Below the pieces are notes generated by a model. The model had not been told where the DNA came from. It did no database searches and saw only the letters and a program-made list of their open reading frames with translations. From assembly GCA_012033055.1 (NCBI GenBank), contig JAAUPR010000002.1, positions 12,420 through 76,419 of the forward strand: a stretch of 64,000 nucleotides of DNA, given 5' to 3'. Position numbers and translations under genes: made by a program. The first letter of the stretch is position 1. Each line of letters begins with the position of its first letter. Origin of the DNA: Limnothrix sp. RL_2_0. Lineage in GTDB: Bacteria; Cyanobacteriota; Cyanobacteriia; Cyanobacteriales; MRBY01. This document shows positions 19,496 to 28,414 of the stretch, piece after piece.

Positions 19496-20653
19496 CTAGC
19501 TGGCAGACTTTTGAAAAACCGTAGCCGCAGCTTTAACACCAGCACCAGACTCAAAATCCGTGTGACCAAGGCCGTGCAACGTCGCTTCAAGGGCGGCGAT
19601 CGCCGTCAAAATATCCCGATCATGCACAAAGCCCAGATGACCAATGCGGAAAATCTTACCTTTGTAATCGTCCTGACCCCCCGCAAGGGAGATATCAAAC
19701 TGTTGGGCGATCGCCTTCCGCACATCTTCCGCACCCAATGGCGCAGGATCAACCGCAGTCACCGCAGTACTCGCATTACCATCCGGCGCAAAAGTCTTAA
19801 GACCCAGAGCCTTCACCGCAGCACGAGTCGCCTCAGTTAAACGCTTGTGACGCGCAAAAATATTCTCCAGACCTTCCCGCTTCATCATCGCAAGGGATGC
19901 CTTTAGACCAAAAATCAAATTCACCGGAGGCGTAAAAGGCGTGGTATTCTTAGCGAGATTTTTCTGCGCAGACTTGAGATCAAGGTAAAAGCGCGGAATT
20001 TTCGCATGTTCATAGGCCGCCCAAGCCTTATCACTGACCGACACAAAACCCAGACCGGGGGGCAACATAAAACCTTTCTGGGAGCCAGAAGCCACCACAT
20101 CCAAACCCCATGCATCAGTGGGAACATTACAAGAACCCAAGCTAGTGACCGCATCCACGATCATCAACGCACCATGGGCTTTCACATAACCGCTGATAGT
20201 TTCAAGATCGTTTAATACACCCGTCGAAGTTTCGGAATGGGTAATCACCACTGCTTTAATTTCTTTAGCGGTATCGGCTTCAAGTTTCGCTTTGAAAATC
20301 GCCGGATCGAGGGCTTCACCCCAAGGTGCTTTAACCCTTTCTACGTCCATGCCGTAGGTGTCACAAATAATCGCCCAACGCTCACCAAATTTACCGTTTT
20401 CGCCCACAAGGACTTTGTCGCCAGCATTGATGAAGTTGATCAGACCCGCTTCCATCGCCCCTGTACCACTTGCTGCGAGACAGAACACATCATTTTTCGT
20501 TTGGAAGAGCCACTGGAGATTTTCGGTAACCTCCGCCATGATTTTGCTGAATGCCGCGCTGCGGTGACCAATGGGATGCTTTGCCATCTCCAGTAGTACC
20601 TGTTCCGGCACAGGGGTTGGCCCCGGAATCATGAGCATATGTTTGTCTTCCAT
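19496..20653 (-). CDS. alanine/serine-glyoxylate aminotransferase family protein (class V)
   Basis: PLP-dependent class V aminotransferase, 385 residues, of the group that transfers the amino group of alanine or serine to glyoxylate in photorespiration; older cyanobacterial annotations call it soluble hydrogenase 42-kDa subunit. MIPGPTPVPEQVL is the family start, SETSTGVLN and VDAVTSLG line the cofactor pocket, and the PLP lysine is Lys193 in ASGSQKGFM. GAGGAAAA upstream of ATG 20653 is a good ribosome binding site. The preferred amino donor cannot be told from sequence. Confidence 0.9.
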   Translation of the reverse strand: MEDKHMLMIPGPTPVPEQVLLEMAKHPIGHRSAAFSKIMAEVTENLQWLFQTKNDVFCLAASGTGAMEAGLINFINAGDKVLVGENGKFGERWAIICDTYGMDVERVKAPWGEALDPAIFKAKLEADTAKEIKAVVITHSETSTGVLNDLETISGYVKAHGALMIVDAVTSLGSCNVPTDAWGLDVVASGSQKGFMLPPGLGFVSVSDKAWAAYEHAKIPRFYLDLKSAQKNLAKNTTPFTPPVNLIFGLKASLAMMKREGLENIFARHKRLTEATRAAVKALGLKTFAPDGNASTAVTAVDPAPLGAEDVRKAIAQQFDISLAGGQDDYKGKIFRIGHLGFVHDRDILTAIAALEATLHGLGHTDFESGAGVKAAATVFQKSAS

Positions 20654-20738
20654 GTTTTAGTTTTCCTCGCGTAGAAAATATCTGAAAAGTTCGCCTATTC
20701 CCATGGCTTTGGGAATTTTTGCAGAGCTAAATCCTATC

Positions 20739-20825
20739 CTATGCGATCGCCCAAATCAAGATAGTCATAACCCCAAACAGATTCACGAAGAGTAACATCG
20801 CGCCAAACGTCAGTCCATCAGACAT
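20739..20825 (-). CDS. possible 28-residue single-helix membrane peptide
   Basis: A short open frame, MSDGLTFGAMLLFVNLFG followed by VMTILIWAIA, that is almost wholly one hydrophobic helix with a polar N-terminus. This is the shape of small subunits of photosynthetic or respiratory membrane complexes. It lies 85 bases upstream of the aminotransferase start on the same strand. Its ribosome binding site is weak (TTGAGA) and I do not recognise the sequence as a known subunit, so it could be chance. Confidence 0.3.
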   Translation of the reverse strand: MSDGLTFGAMLLFVNLFGVMTILIWAIA

Positions 20826-20949
20826 TCTCAATCATTTAGAACCGTAACAAAGCTCGAAAAGTTTAATCGATGAACCTATCCTAAAGTCACAAGTTTTCGT
20901 GATGAAACCTCAGTTCAAAAATTTAAATTTAAACTTTCAAAGAAATACT

Positions 20950-22077
20950 ATGAGTGACCAAGTTGTAAAGACAGAAACTACGGGGTATTTTGAGCGGCTG
21001 AGAAACTCAATTATGGGAATTTTTCTGGGTCTGCTGCTATTCCTCGCATCTTTTGGGGTGTTGTACTGGAATGAGGGGCGGGTGGATCTTTCCCGTGTCG
21101 CTAAAACGTCAGTGGAAGTCGCGGCGACAGGTGTACCGAGTGCAGATAGCGGCGAGTTTGTTTCTGTCACGGGGAATCTAGACAGTCCGGATACCCTTGG
21201 CGATCGCCCTTTCCTTGTAGAAGGGGAGTATGTTGCCCTGAGACGCATCTCAGAAATGTATGCATGGGCTGAACGCAGTAGCACGGAAACCCAGAAAAAT
21301 ACGGGTGGCTCTGAGACGAAAACTACGACCTATACCTACGAAAAAACTTGGACGGAAAGACCGGATAATTCTAGTTCTTTTCAAAAACCCCAAGGTCATA
21401 CAAATCCGACAAAATCTATCGAAAGTGACGAGTTTCAGGTGGCTAAGGCGACGGTCGGTGATTATCAATTGGATATGCCAAAGATTGGTTTACCCGGCTT
21501 GGATAAGCTCTCGTTAACGCCGACTAATGTGTTGCCAGAGTATAAATCCCAGCAGATGGGGGAGTATATTTTTATTGGCAAAGGGAGCATTGCAACGCCG
21601 GAAATTGGGGATTTACGCATTAGCTATCGGGCGTTAGGTCAAGGGGTGGAGGCGACGGCTTTTGGAGCGCTGGGTGCTCAACAGCTTTCTCCTTATCAAG
21701 CTCGCAAGAAGATTTCTTTTTATCGGTTATTTACTGGTACTCGTGAGCAGGCGATCGCCTCCCTTGCATCTGAGCACAAAATTATGACGTGGGGACTCCG
21801 TGCGGGGGGATTTGTAATGATGTGGATTGGGTTAAATCTGGTCATCGAACCGTTAGGAGTGCTGTTAGATTTTTTCCCGTTTATCGGCAATTTGGCGCGG
21901 ACGGCTTCAGGTTTTGCGACGTTTATTATTGCGGCGGTGTTATCGAGTGTAACCATCGTGATTTCGATTATTTTGCACAATCCGATTATGTTATTCCTCG
22001 CAGCGGGATTGAGTGGTTTTATTATTTATCGACTGACTAAAGGCAAAAAATCCAAGCCTGTAGAAGACGCAGGATAG
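20950..22077 (+). CDS. TMEM43-family membrane protein
   Basis: A 375-residue membrane protein matching the TMEM43/LUMA family. It has one N-terminal helix (IMGIFLGLLLFLASFGVLYW) followed directly by NEGRVDLSR, the family hallmark, then a large soluble domain of about 250 residues, then three hydrophobic segments near the C-terminus. Bacterial function is unknown. ATG 20950 (MSDQVVK) is chosen over 20899 because the conserved part begins shortly after it. It is transcribed alone and followed by a hairpin at 22108-22168. Confidence 0.8.
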   Translation: MSDQVVKTETTGYFERLRNSIMGIFLGLLLFLASFGVLYWNEGRVDLSRVAKTSVEVAATGVPSADSGEFVSVTGNLDSPDTLGDRPFLVEGEYVALRRISEMYAWAERSSTETQKNTGGSETKTTTYTYEKTWTERPDNSSSFQKPQGHTNPTKSIESDEFQVAKATVGDYQLDMPKIGLPGLDKLSLTPTNVLPEYKSQQMGEYIFIGKGSIATPEIGDLRISYRALGQGVEATAFGALGAQQLSPYQARKKISFYRLFTGTREQAIASLASEHKIMTWGLRAGGFVMMWIGLNLVIEPLGVLLDFFPFIGNLARTASGFATFIIAAVLSSVTIVISIILHNPIMLFLAAGLSGFIIYRLTKGKKSKPVEDAG

Positions 22078-22107
22078 CTCTTGGGTTCAGCTATTAGGTT
22101 TAGGTCC

Positions 22108-22168
22108 CCGACTTCTGTGCATTGCTCGCGAGATGCTGATTTTGTTGTTTTAGAAGTCGGAGATTTTT
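22108..22168 (+). terminator. long hairpin with T tail after the TMEM43-like gene
   Basis: CCGACTTCT (22108-22116) pairs perfectly with AGAAGTCGG (22152-22160) around a 35-base loop that itself contains GCAT/ATGC, and TTTTT follows at 22164-22168. The loop is long for a standard terminator; a degraded repeat element is the alternative. Confidence 0.5.
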
Positions 22169-22223
22169 GGCGTTGTTTAGGGTGAAGTAAAGGTGTTCAA
22201 AAGCATTGAGTTCTATGGGAAAA

Positions 22224-23849
22224 TCAACGAAATAGGCTACGTATCAAACGTTTGAATTTAAGCCATAGGTTCTGCAACAAAGAACGACGCGGCTTTTGTG
22301 CTGGAATCTGAAAGGCGGGTGGTAAAGGTGCTAATTTTGTCGTTGGTTGTTCTGGCGAATCAGAAAAAGAATATTGCGCAGGTGAATTTTGGCGAGATGC
22401 AGGTGTGTCCGGAGTCCAAAGGGGCTGGACTGTTGCCGCATCAACAATTTGAAGAATTTCCCTAAGCAGTTTTTCACAATCTTCAACTCTATGTTTTGCT
22501 CCCATCTCTTCAAATAGATCCTTTGCTGCCAAGATATTTTGTTGTGCTTCGTATTTGCGTCCTAGTCTTGACCAAGCAATCGCAATATTGTAAGTTCCCG
22601 CAGCAAAACCACTTTTATTACCAATTTCTTTATAAATGCTCAGTGCTTGTTCGTAGAAACTAATCGCCCGCTGATATTCCCCCAAACTGTCGTAAGCATT
22701 GCCCAAATTACCAAGGGAAGCCGCTTCTCCCCGTCGGTCACCGATTTCTCTGGCGATGTCTAAATGTTGCTGCTGGAAGGCGATCGCCCGCTGATATTCC
22801 CCCAAACTACAGTAAGCATTGCCCAAACTACCAAGGGAATTGGCTTCTCCCTGTCGGTCACCGATTTCTCTGGCGATGTCTAAATGTTGCTGATGAAAGG
22901 CGATCGCCCGCTGATATTCCCCCAAATTCTTATAAGCAATGCCCAAATTACCAAGGGAATTGGCTTCTCCCCGTCGGTCACCGATTTCTCTGGCGATGTC
23001 TAGGGATTTTTGCCAAAGTGTTTTTGCTTCCCAGAAGTTACTACGGTTGTAGATCAGAATGCCTAAACTAATTAAATTATTTGCTTCGTTGGCTTTCGCA
23101 CCCAATTGCTGATTTAAGGCGATGGCTTTTTCCCATGTAGCAACAGCTTCGTCATAGGTTGCAAGGGATTTACCATATTGTTTGGCGACGAGTTCATAGA
23201 GCTTTGCCAAGTTCGCATCGTACTGATTCTTTGCTTCCCGCTGCGCCACATACTCCAGCAATTCCGGCAGCGATAAATTCAGATCATCATCAATATCGTC
23301 AATAATTTGTCCTTCACCTTGGACGATTACAGCCTTTTCGAGCTGTCCCACTCCTAAAATCGGCTGTCTCTCAAAGAAAAATACCCCTTGCCGCCAACTG
23401 TAAAAATCCGGAGCCTCCCGTGCAATTTCGTCATACACTGCCCCATTGATCCAGATCACAATCGGAAACTCAAATTCCCGCATCGCCTCCCGTGTCCATT
23501 GCAGATAGCCGAGAAACTTAGCTAATGGTGACTTTTCCTCATTTGCTGCAACCGTCTCCGATAAACCTACCCCCCCCTCCACCGAAAACATCATGGGCTG
23601 GTCACTATTGTCTATTTGCTCAAAGCCTTCCCGCACCGCACGATACAAACTCGGATCATCACTGTTCAAACTTACCCGATGACAAATAATCCCCTGTGCC
23701 GCCAACTCCTGTTCATATTGCTGAATGGCTGTTTTCCGCAACGCATCCTGATCACATACCGCCAGAAAAAGCCCTAGGTGCTGAAGATTTGACTCCACCG
23801 CCACCACGATTTCCCAGAGATTATCTTGATTCGTTGTGTTCAGTTCCAT
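22224..23849 (-). CDS. TPR protein with N-terminal NTPase-like domain
   Basis: A 541-residue cytoplasmic protein. Residues 15-170 form a Rossmann-like domain (LGLFLAVCDQDALRKTAIQQYEQELAAQG...FPIVIWINGAVYDEIAREAPDFYSWRQGVFFF) that resembles a STAND/AAA-type NTPase fold but has no P-loop. Residues 200-465 are tetratricopeptide repeats of the 40-residue kinesin-light-chain type (LGNLGNAYxSLGEYQRAIxFxQQHLDIAREIGDRxGEA); three are almost identical at DNA level (120-bp period). The C-terminus is Pro/Gln-rich and then basic. Its start directly abuts the stop of the AAA ATPase upstream with no gap, so both are translated from one message and probably act together. Confidence 0.8.
   Translation of the reverse strand: MELNTTNQDNLWEIVVAVESNLQHLGLFLAVCDQDALRKTAIQQYEQELAAQGIICHRVSLNSDDPSLYRAVREGFEQIDNSDQPMMFSVEGGVGLSETVAANEEKSPLAKFLGYLQWTREAMREFEFPIVIWINGAVYDEIAREAPDFYSWRQGVFFFERQPILGVGQLEKAVIVQGEGQIIDDIDDDLNLSLPELLEYVAQREAKNQYDANLAKLYELVAKQYGKSLATYDEAVATWEKAIALNQQLGAKANEANNLISLGILIYNRSNFWEAKTLWQKSLDIAREIGDRRGEANSLGNLGIAYKNLGEYQRAIAFHQQHLDIAREIGDRQGEANSLGSLGNAYCSLGEYQRAIAFQQQHLDIAREIGDRRGEAASLGNLGNAYDSLGEYQRAISFYEQALSIYKEIGNKSGFAAGTYNIAIAWSRLGRKYEAQQNILAAKDLFEEMGAKHRVEDCEKLLREILQIVDAATVQPLWTPDTPASRQNSPAQYSFSDSPEQPTTKLAPLPPAFQIPAQKPRRSLLQNLWLKFKRLIRSLFR
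22661..23020. repeat. tandem 120-bp repeats inside the TPR gene
   Basis: Three successive copies of a 120-base unit with the shared stretches GCCCGCTGATATTCCCCCAA and TCGGTCACCGATTTCTCTGG. They encode TPR units that differ at only a few residues per repeat. Recent copying by slippage or gene conversion explains the identity; repeat number may vary between strains. Confidence 0.85.
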
Positions 23850-25157
23850 TTATGCCTGCTGACGTTCTGCCATCAGCTCCCACAGAATCGGGTGAACATC
23901 ATGCCATTCTTTCGAGTTGCGATATTCCACCACCTGCAGTCCTTTTAATAGACCCAAAAATTCATCATCCCTCGGATCATCCGGCGCATAATTCCGATAA
24001 ACCTGATCTAAAATCTCCAGATCAATTTTTCCTAAAGGACGAGAAATCTGTAATCGCAATTTGTTGATTGCTTCTCCGACAATTGCCGTTGAAATTTTGT
24101 AATCGGAAAAATCTTCATCCTCCGGAGCGCGGCGAATTCTCCCCAATGCCAAACGACAACATTGCTGCACAATACGAATTACTTCCCGCAATACCCCGCC
24201 GCTGTAAATAATTAGATCGTCCACAGCATCCGTTTCAAAAAGCTCTAGGTTTATCCGCTTGCCTAATAACTCCAATAATAATTTCCGCGTTTTTGGTACA
24301 GGTTGAGGATCTGGTTTGTGACTCTCCCCTTTCACGAAAAGCTTTAACACCCGCATCTGAACAATGCGATCGCTTGTCTCGGTTTCTAGCACGGGCAGAA
24401 TATCTTTGTCATGCAACGCAGAAATGGGAAGTGTATAAATAATCTGGCAATTCGGCAAAAATAGCGCTTTAATATTGCTCACGAAAATTTCACTGATGAC
24501 TCGTAAATCTAGCTTGTCAATATCATCAATAATCACCAAAATTGGTTTCCCTACAGCCGTGCCGATAATGCTGATGATGTCATTGAGTTTCGATACGAGA
24601 TCCGTCACTTTGTGCTGAAATTCTTGTTTGATTTCTTCTCGAATCGCAGCATCGACTTTTAACCGTAAACCAATGATTGAAAGTATATTTGCCCCGACGT
24701 TTGCTTCTGTCTTTAATTCAGCTTGTTCAATTTTTGTGCGTTTAGCAAACCAGTTTAAAATCTCTTGCTTTGTTTGTTGAGAGAGGGGGACATTTTGTTT
24801 TTCTGCTTCCTCCATCAACTTAATCGCAATGCTAAACAGAATATTGATGTGATTAATGTCTGCATTTTCAATCATATTGGCAATTGAGAAGCGCACAACA
24901 AGGCGACTGCTTGTAAATCGTCGTTCTAAAGCTGCTAAAAGTGTAGATTTGCCACAGCCCGTGTGGCCACTGAAAATGATTTTCTCGTCTTTGCTAGAAG
25001 TGTAGGTGACCAAATCTTCTAGTTCGTTCAACGTTGTGTCGTCGTAGCCAATCACGAATTTATCGAGATTTTCTTGGGTCTCCAACGGAAATAACTCTAA
25101 ATTGTTTAGAGCTTTGTAGAACGTATCGATGAGTTGTTCGCGAGAGCGAGGGGCCAT
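23850..25157 (-). CDS. AAA-type P-loop ATPase, partner of the TPR protein
   Basis: A 435-residue ATPase. Walker A is GHTGCGKST (residues 64-72) and Walker B is PILVIIDDID (205-214). Between them lies a charged helical insertion of about 80 residues. After Walker B come ISEIFVSNIKALFLPNCQIIYTLPISALHD (sensor-like region) and a C-terminal helical/winged-helix region ending in EWHDVHPILWELMAERQQ. The layout is that of STAND/Orc-like switch ATPases that hold a partner inactive until a signal arrives. It is translated together with the following TPR gene. A role in signalling or defence is inference; no nuclease, TIR or protease effector is fused or adjacent. Confidence 0.8.
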   Translation of the reverse strand: MAPRSREQLIDTFYKALNNLELFPLETQENLDKFVIGYDDTTLNELEDLVTYTSSKDEKIIFSGHTGCGKSTLLAALERRFTSSRLVVRFSIANMIENADINHINILFSIAIKLMEEAEKQNVPLSQQTKQEILNWFAKRTKIEQAELKTEANVGANILSIIGLRLKVDAAIREEIKQEFQHKVTDLVSKLNDIISIIGTAVGKPILVIIDDIDKLDLRVISEIFVSNIKALFLPNCQIIYTLPISALHDKDILPVLETETSDRIVQMRVLKLFVKGESHKPDPQPVPKTRKLLLELLGKRINLELFETDAVDDLIIYSGGVLREVIRIVQQCCRLALGRIRRAPEDEDFSDYKISTAIVGEAINKLRLQISRPLGKIDLEILDQVYRNYAPDDPRDDEFLGLLKGLQVVEYRNSKEWHDVHPILWELMAERQQA

Positions 25158-25320
25158 AGTTGAAAAGTTGGATTTACAGATAGTCAGGGTAAAGCCATTT
25201 TACTGACATTGACTGATATTTTTTCTTTCGGTGCTCGGATTTGGCGATCGCCTATGGCTTTGTGAAACCCACTATCAAGTCGTCCAATTGATCATCCCCG
25301 ACCATATCGAATAGTTTTTT

Positions 25321-25632
25321 CTAGACAATCAATCGCGCTTTGAGAGGTGGCTTGCTCCAAAACCACGCCATCCAATTCTGATAAGAAACACCTTTTTGTT
25401 TAGAGTCTGACCAAATTTCTGCGTCTAAGGTGTGACGATCTAGATAACCTCGTTTGACCCATTGGATTTGGCCTGACCAGAGCACTTTATTTCGGCGATC
25501 ATAGATGGTTAGTCGGTGACCATTCTGAAGAAAAAATGGTTTAGTTTGACCCGTAGTATGAAAGGCAAAGGCAATGCGCCCTTCCCAACCCTGTTCCCAA
25601 TAAGCTTCTAATTCGCCAAATAATTCAGCCAT
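25321..25632 (-). CDS. hypothetical protein
   Basis: A 103-residue soluble protein rich in Trp (seven of 103) with alternating hydrophobic residues suggesting beta strands (KPFFLQNGHRLTIYDRRNKVLWSGQIQWVKRG). No signal peptide, cysteine motif or known domain. It lies 163 bases upstream of the AAA/TPR pair on the same strand, which does not prove co-transcription. ATG 25632 is the only reasonable start. Confidence 0.6.
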   Translation of the reverse strand: MAELFGELEAYWEQGWEGRIAFAFHTTGQTKPFFLQNGHRLTIYDRRNKVLWSGQIQWVKRGYLDRHTLDAEIWSDSKQKGVSYQNWMAWFWSKPPLKARLIV

Positions 25633-25701
25633 CGCGCACCTCGAATAGGGTAGGGGAAAGTCGGTTTTGAGTTAAAAAATCAATGCCAATTTTATGGTGA
25701 C

Positions 25702-26583
25702 TTAACCGAGTCGTCTTTTTAATAAAGGTTGAATCAGGGTGAGGGCGATCGCACTAAAACCAAGCAAAATACCTAATACCGTCGCGAAATTCAGACCAGC
25801 CCATGGGGTTGTAATCACAATGCTCTGTAACGACCAAGCGCTATGGGTGTAGAGATAACGAATGGGTTCGATGGCGTAGGTAAGGGGATTGAGGCTCGCA
25901 ACCACCTGTAGCCAATCTGCCATAAAGTCCAACGGTGCAAGGGCTGTGCTGGCGAAAAGTAGGGGTAAGTTCGTGACAAAAATGACTGCGATTAATTCGA
26001 TATGTCCCGGTAGGGCAAAGGCTAAACCGAGGCTTAAAGCTGTGACGCTGAGGACAATTAGGAATACCACAAGGGCGATCGCCGCCAAACCGATTAAGCT
26101 GGGCAACCCCGCACCCAGTAAAGCACTTGCACCAATAATTACGGCTGTCTGGATGAGCGTCAAACCCATGATGTACACCGTCGAAGCCGCCACGATAGAA
26201 TAACGAGTCGAAAGGGGAGCCACCAAAAGACGATTCAGGAAGCCAAACTCGCGGTCAAACATCACCGGCAATCCAGCATTTAGCGCACCAGAAAAAGCAG
26301 TGAATACGATAATGCCCGGCGCGAGAAACTGCGCGTAATTCATTTCGTCGCCAAACAATCCCTGCGGTGCTTTGTAGAACAATGCCCCAAAAAGAACGAG
26401 CCACATGAACGGCTGCACAATCCCGGCGATGAGGGTAGAGGGGCGGCGCTGGAGCTGAATCACTAAACGTTTCGTTAATGCCGCTGTCTCTTGGAAAAAG
26501 TTGGCAAGTTCGCTGCTTGACTCTGGGGTGACCCGTGCATCGGGCGAAAAAATCGTGTTGGGTTTAAAAACAGATTGGCTCAT
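25702..26583 (-). CDS. ABC-2 type transporter permease
   Basis: A 293-residue inner membrane protein with six hydrophobic segments. It belongs to the DrrB/ABC-2 family: LIAGIVQPFMWLVLFGALF near the first helix and FLNRLLVAPLSTRYSIVAA, the family signature after the second. It would need a separate ATP-binding subunit, which is not encoded next to it, so the partner is elsewhere or shared. Substrate (drug, lipid or polysaccharide) cannot be inferred. Confidence 0.9.
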   Translation of the reverse strand: MSQSVFKPNTIFSPDARVTPESSSELANFFQETAALTKRLVIQLQRRPSTLIAGIVQPFMWLVLFGALFYKAPQGLFGDEMNYAQFLAPGIIVFTAFSGALNAGLPVMFDREFGFLNRLLVAPLSTRYSIVAASTVYIMGLTLIQTAVIIGASALLGAGLPSLIGLAAIALVVFLIVLSVTALSLGLAFALPGHIELIAVIFVTNLPLLFASTALAPLDFMADWLQVVASLNPLTYAIEPIRYLYTHSAWSLQSIVITTPWAGLNFATVLGILLGFSAIALTLIQPLLKRRLG

Positions 26584-26777
26584 AGAACTCTCAAACGCTG
26601 ATGATGATACGCTTTTATGGCATTGGCTATCCCTAGGTTAGCGTATTTCTCCACACCCTTCATTGCCGGTGCAGCGATCGCCGTCCCCCTTCAATTTTTG
26701 TTGCAATCACGGGGCGATCGCCATCAATGTTCAAGGGCTGTCATACATTAAAAAAAGAACAAAGATGGGTGCAATAA

Positions 26778-28274
26778 ATGTCTTTTTTTTGTTTCAACAT
26801 TAGCTGCAATCAAAATCAAAACACCCCAGATCAAACCTATTGTTCCAATTGCGGCTCACCCCTAACCCTCAAAGACCGCTACGCAGCAACCCAATTACTC
26901 GGCTGCGGTGGCTTCGGTCGGACATTCGCCGGTGTCGATCAAAGGTCGGACTTAGGTAAACCCTGCGCCATTAAACAGCTCCACATGCCCTACATGGCGG
27001 GGACATCAAAGCAGAAAATCCTAGAATTATTCGAGCGGGAAAGCCAATGGCTCTATCAACTTGATGAGCATCCCCAAACCCCTAAATTTATTGACTATTT
27101 TGCCGCAGGCGAAAATCTTTATCTCATCCAAGAATTAATCGCAGGCCAGACTCTTACCGAAGAAATTGGCGCTAGAAGCACTCCCTATCAAGAAGCAGAG
27201 GTGGTCGAATTTTTGGGCGAAGTGATTAACATTCTGAAATATATTCACCATTACAAAATCATGCACCGCGATCTCAAGCCAGATAACTTTATTCGGCGAG
27301 ACAGTGATCAGAAATGGGTTTTGATAGACTTTGGGGCATCGCGGATTTTGTCGGAAACAGCATTACTCGGCGGTGCAACGGTGATCGGCACACCGGAATA
27401 TATGGCGCCAGAACAGCATCGCGGTAGGGTTTTACCCGCCAGTGATCTTTATAGTCTTGGGGTCATCTGTGTACAGCTCATCACGGGTCGATCAACGTTA
27501 GAGATGTTTGATATTCAAACCAATCAGTGGTTTTGGACAAATTTTATTCCCAAGGATACGGTGCTCAGTAAATCTTTTGTGCAGCTCTTAAATGATTTGA
27601 TTGCTCCAGTCGTCGGCGATCGCCCCAAATCAGCTATCCAAGTCGAACAATACCTACGGCGCATGGAGAGACGCAAAAAACAAGGCCGTATCCAGCCCTA
27701 CCAACGCTCTATCACTGCGACCCAATCCCGAACCACCTTTGTCAATTCAGGCGATCAACCCACTGTGCTTACCGAAGGCAGTCCGCCGGTCGTTCACGCT
27801 GTCTGGGATCCCCCCACCACACCTAAATTTCCCCAGCCGCAATATGACCTCAAGAAACTGTCCTCCCATCTACGGATTCATCGCTGGAAAGCCGCCGATA
27901 GAGAAACCTGGCATGTGGTGAATAAATCAGTGGGGAAAAAAGCCAATGCATTTCTATTCCCGCGAGATGTGGAGCAGATTCCCTGCGCTCTCCTCCGAGA
28001 TATCGATCAACTGTGGAACCAATACAGCAACAATCACTTTGGCTTTAAACAACAGCTCGAAATTTATGCATCCGTAGACGGCGAATATCACCTATTTTGC
28101 AGCATCCTCGGCTGGCCATTGATCGCCCGCAATAGTGATCCCGGGAAAGATTTTCAGTTCAAAACCAACGCTCCCTATGGTCATCTCCCTTCCCGGCAAA
28201 AAATGGGGGGCACAAACCTCAAACGCAATATCCAAGTCCTATATAAAAAGCTGTCAGAATCAGAATTTTTTTGA
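26778..28274 (+). CDS. serine/threonine protein kinase with zinc ribbon and GUN4 domain
   Basis: A 498-residue signalling protein in three parts. Residues 5-25 carry four cysteines (C5, C10, C22, C25) as a small zinc ribbon. Residues 34-315 are a Hanks-type kinase: glycine loop GCGGFGRTF (42-50), ATP lysine K66, HRDLKPDN with catalytic D165, DFG at 184-186 and GTPEYMAPEQ in the activation segment. Residues 350-470 match the GUN4 domain (YDLKKLSSHL, WKAADRETW, IPCALLRDIDQLWNQYS, FGFKQQLEIY), which in true GUN4 binds porphyrins and activates Mg-chelatase. All catalytic motifs are intact. Regulation of the kinase by tetrapyrrole binding is a reasonable hypothesis, not shown. Confidence 0.9.
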   Translation: MSFFCFNISCNQNQNTPDQTYCSNCGSPLTLKDRYAATQLLGCGGFGRTFAGVDQRSDLGKPCAIKQLHMPYMAGTSKQKILELFERESQWLYQLDEHPQTPKFIDYFAAGENLYLIQELIAGQTLTEEIGARSTPYQEAEVVEFLGEVINILKYIHHYKIMHRDLKPDNFIRRDSDQKWVLIDFGASRILSETALLGGATVIGTPEYMAPEQHRGRVLPASDLYSLGVICVQLITGRSTLEMFDIQTNQWFWTNFIPKDTVLSKSFVQLLNDLIAPVVGDRPKSAIQVEQYLRRMERRKKQGRIQPYQRSITATQSRTTFVNSGDQPTVLTEGSPPVVHAVWDPPTTPKFPQPQYDLKKLSSHLRIHRWKAADRETWHVVNKSVGKKANAFLFPRDVEQIPCALLRDIDQLWNQYSNNHFGFKQQLEIYASVDGEYHLFCSILGWPLIARNSDPGKDFQFKTNAPYGHLPSRQKMGGTNLKRNIQVLYKKLSESEFF

Positions 28275-28414
28275 GACGAGTCGCACAATTGATAATGAAC
28301 CACAGCGTAAGCGATCTATCCTTCGTTCACATTTTTCACCTTGTCGGATGGTGTCAGGGCTTCTAAAATCATTTAGGCTTACGTGCAATTCGGATACCGA
28401 GTAGAACAGAAATT

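Noticed and set aside
22661-23020. Regular repeats considered as a CRISPR array
   Set aside because: The units are 120 bases, contiguous, coding and in frame as TPR motifs; no spacers and no cas genes.
23696-24067. Plus-strand frame across the AAA/TPR junction
   Set aside because: Proline-rich and without ribosome binding site, opposite two clear genes.
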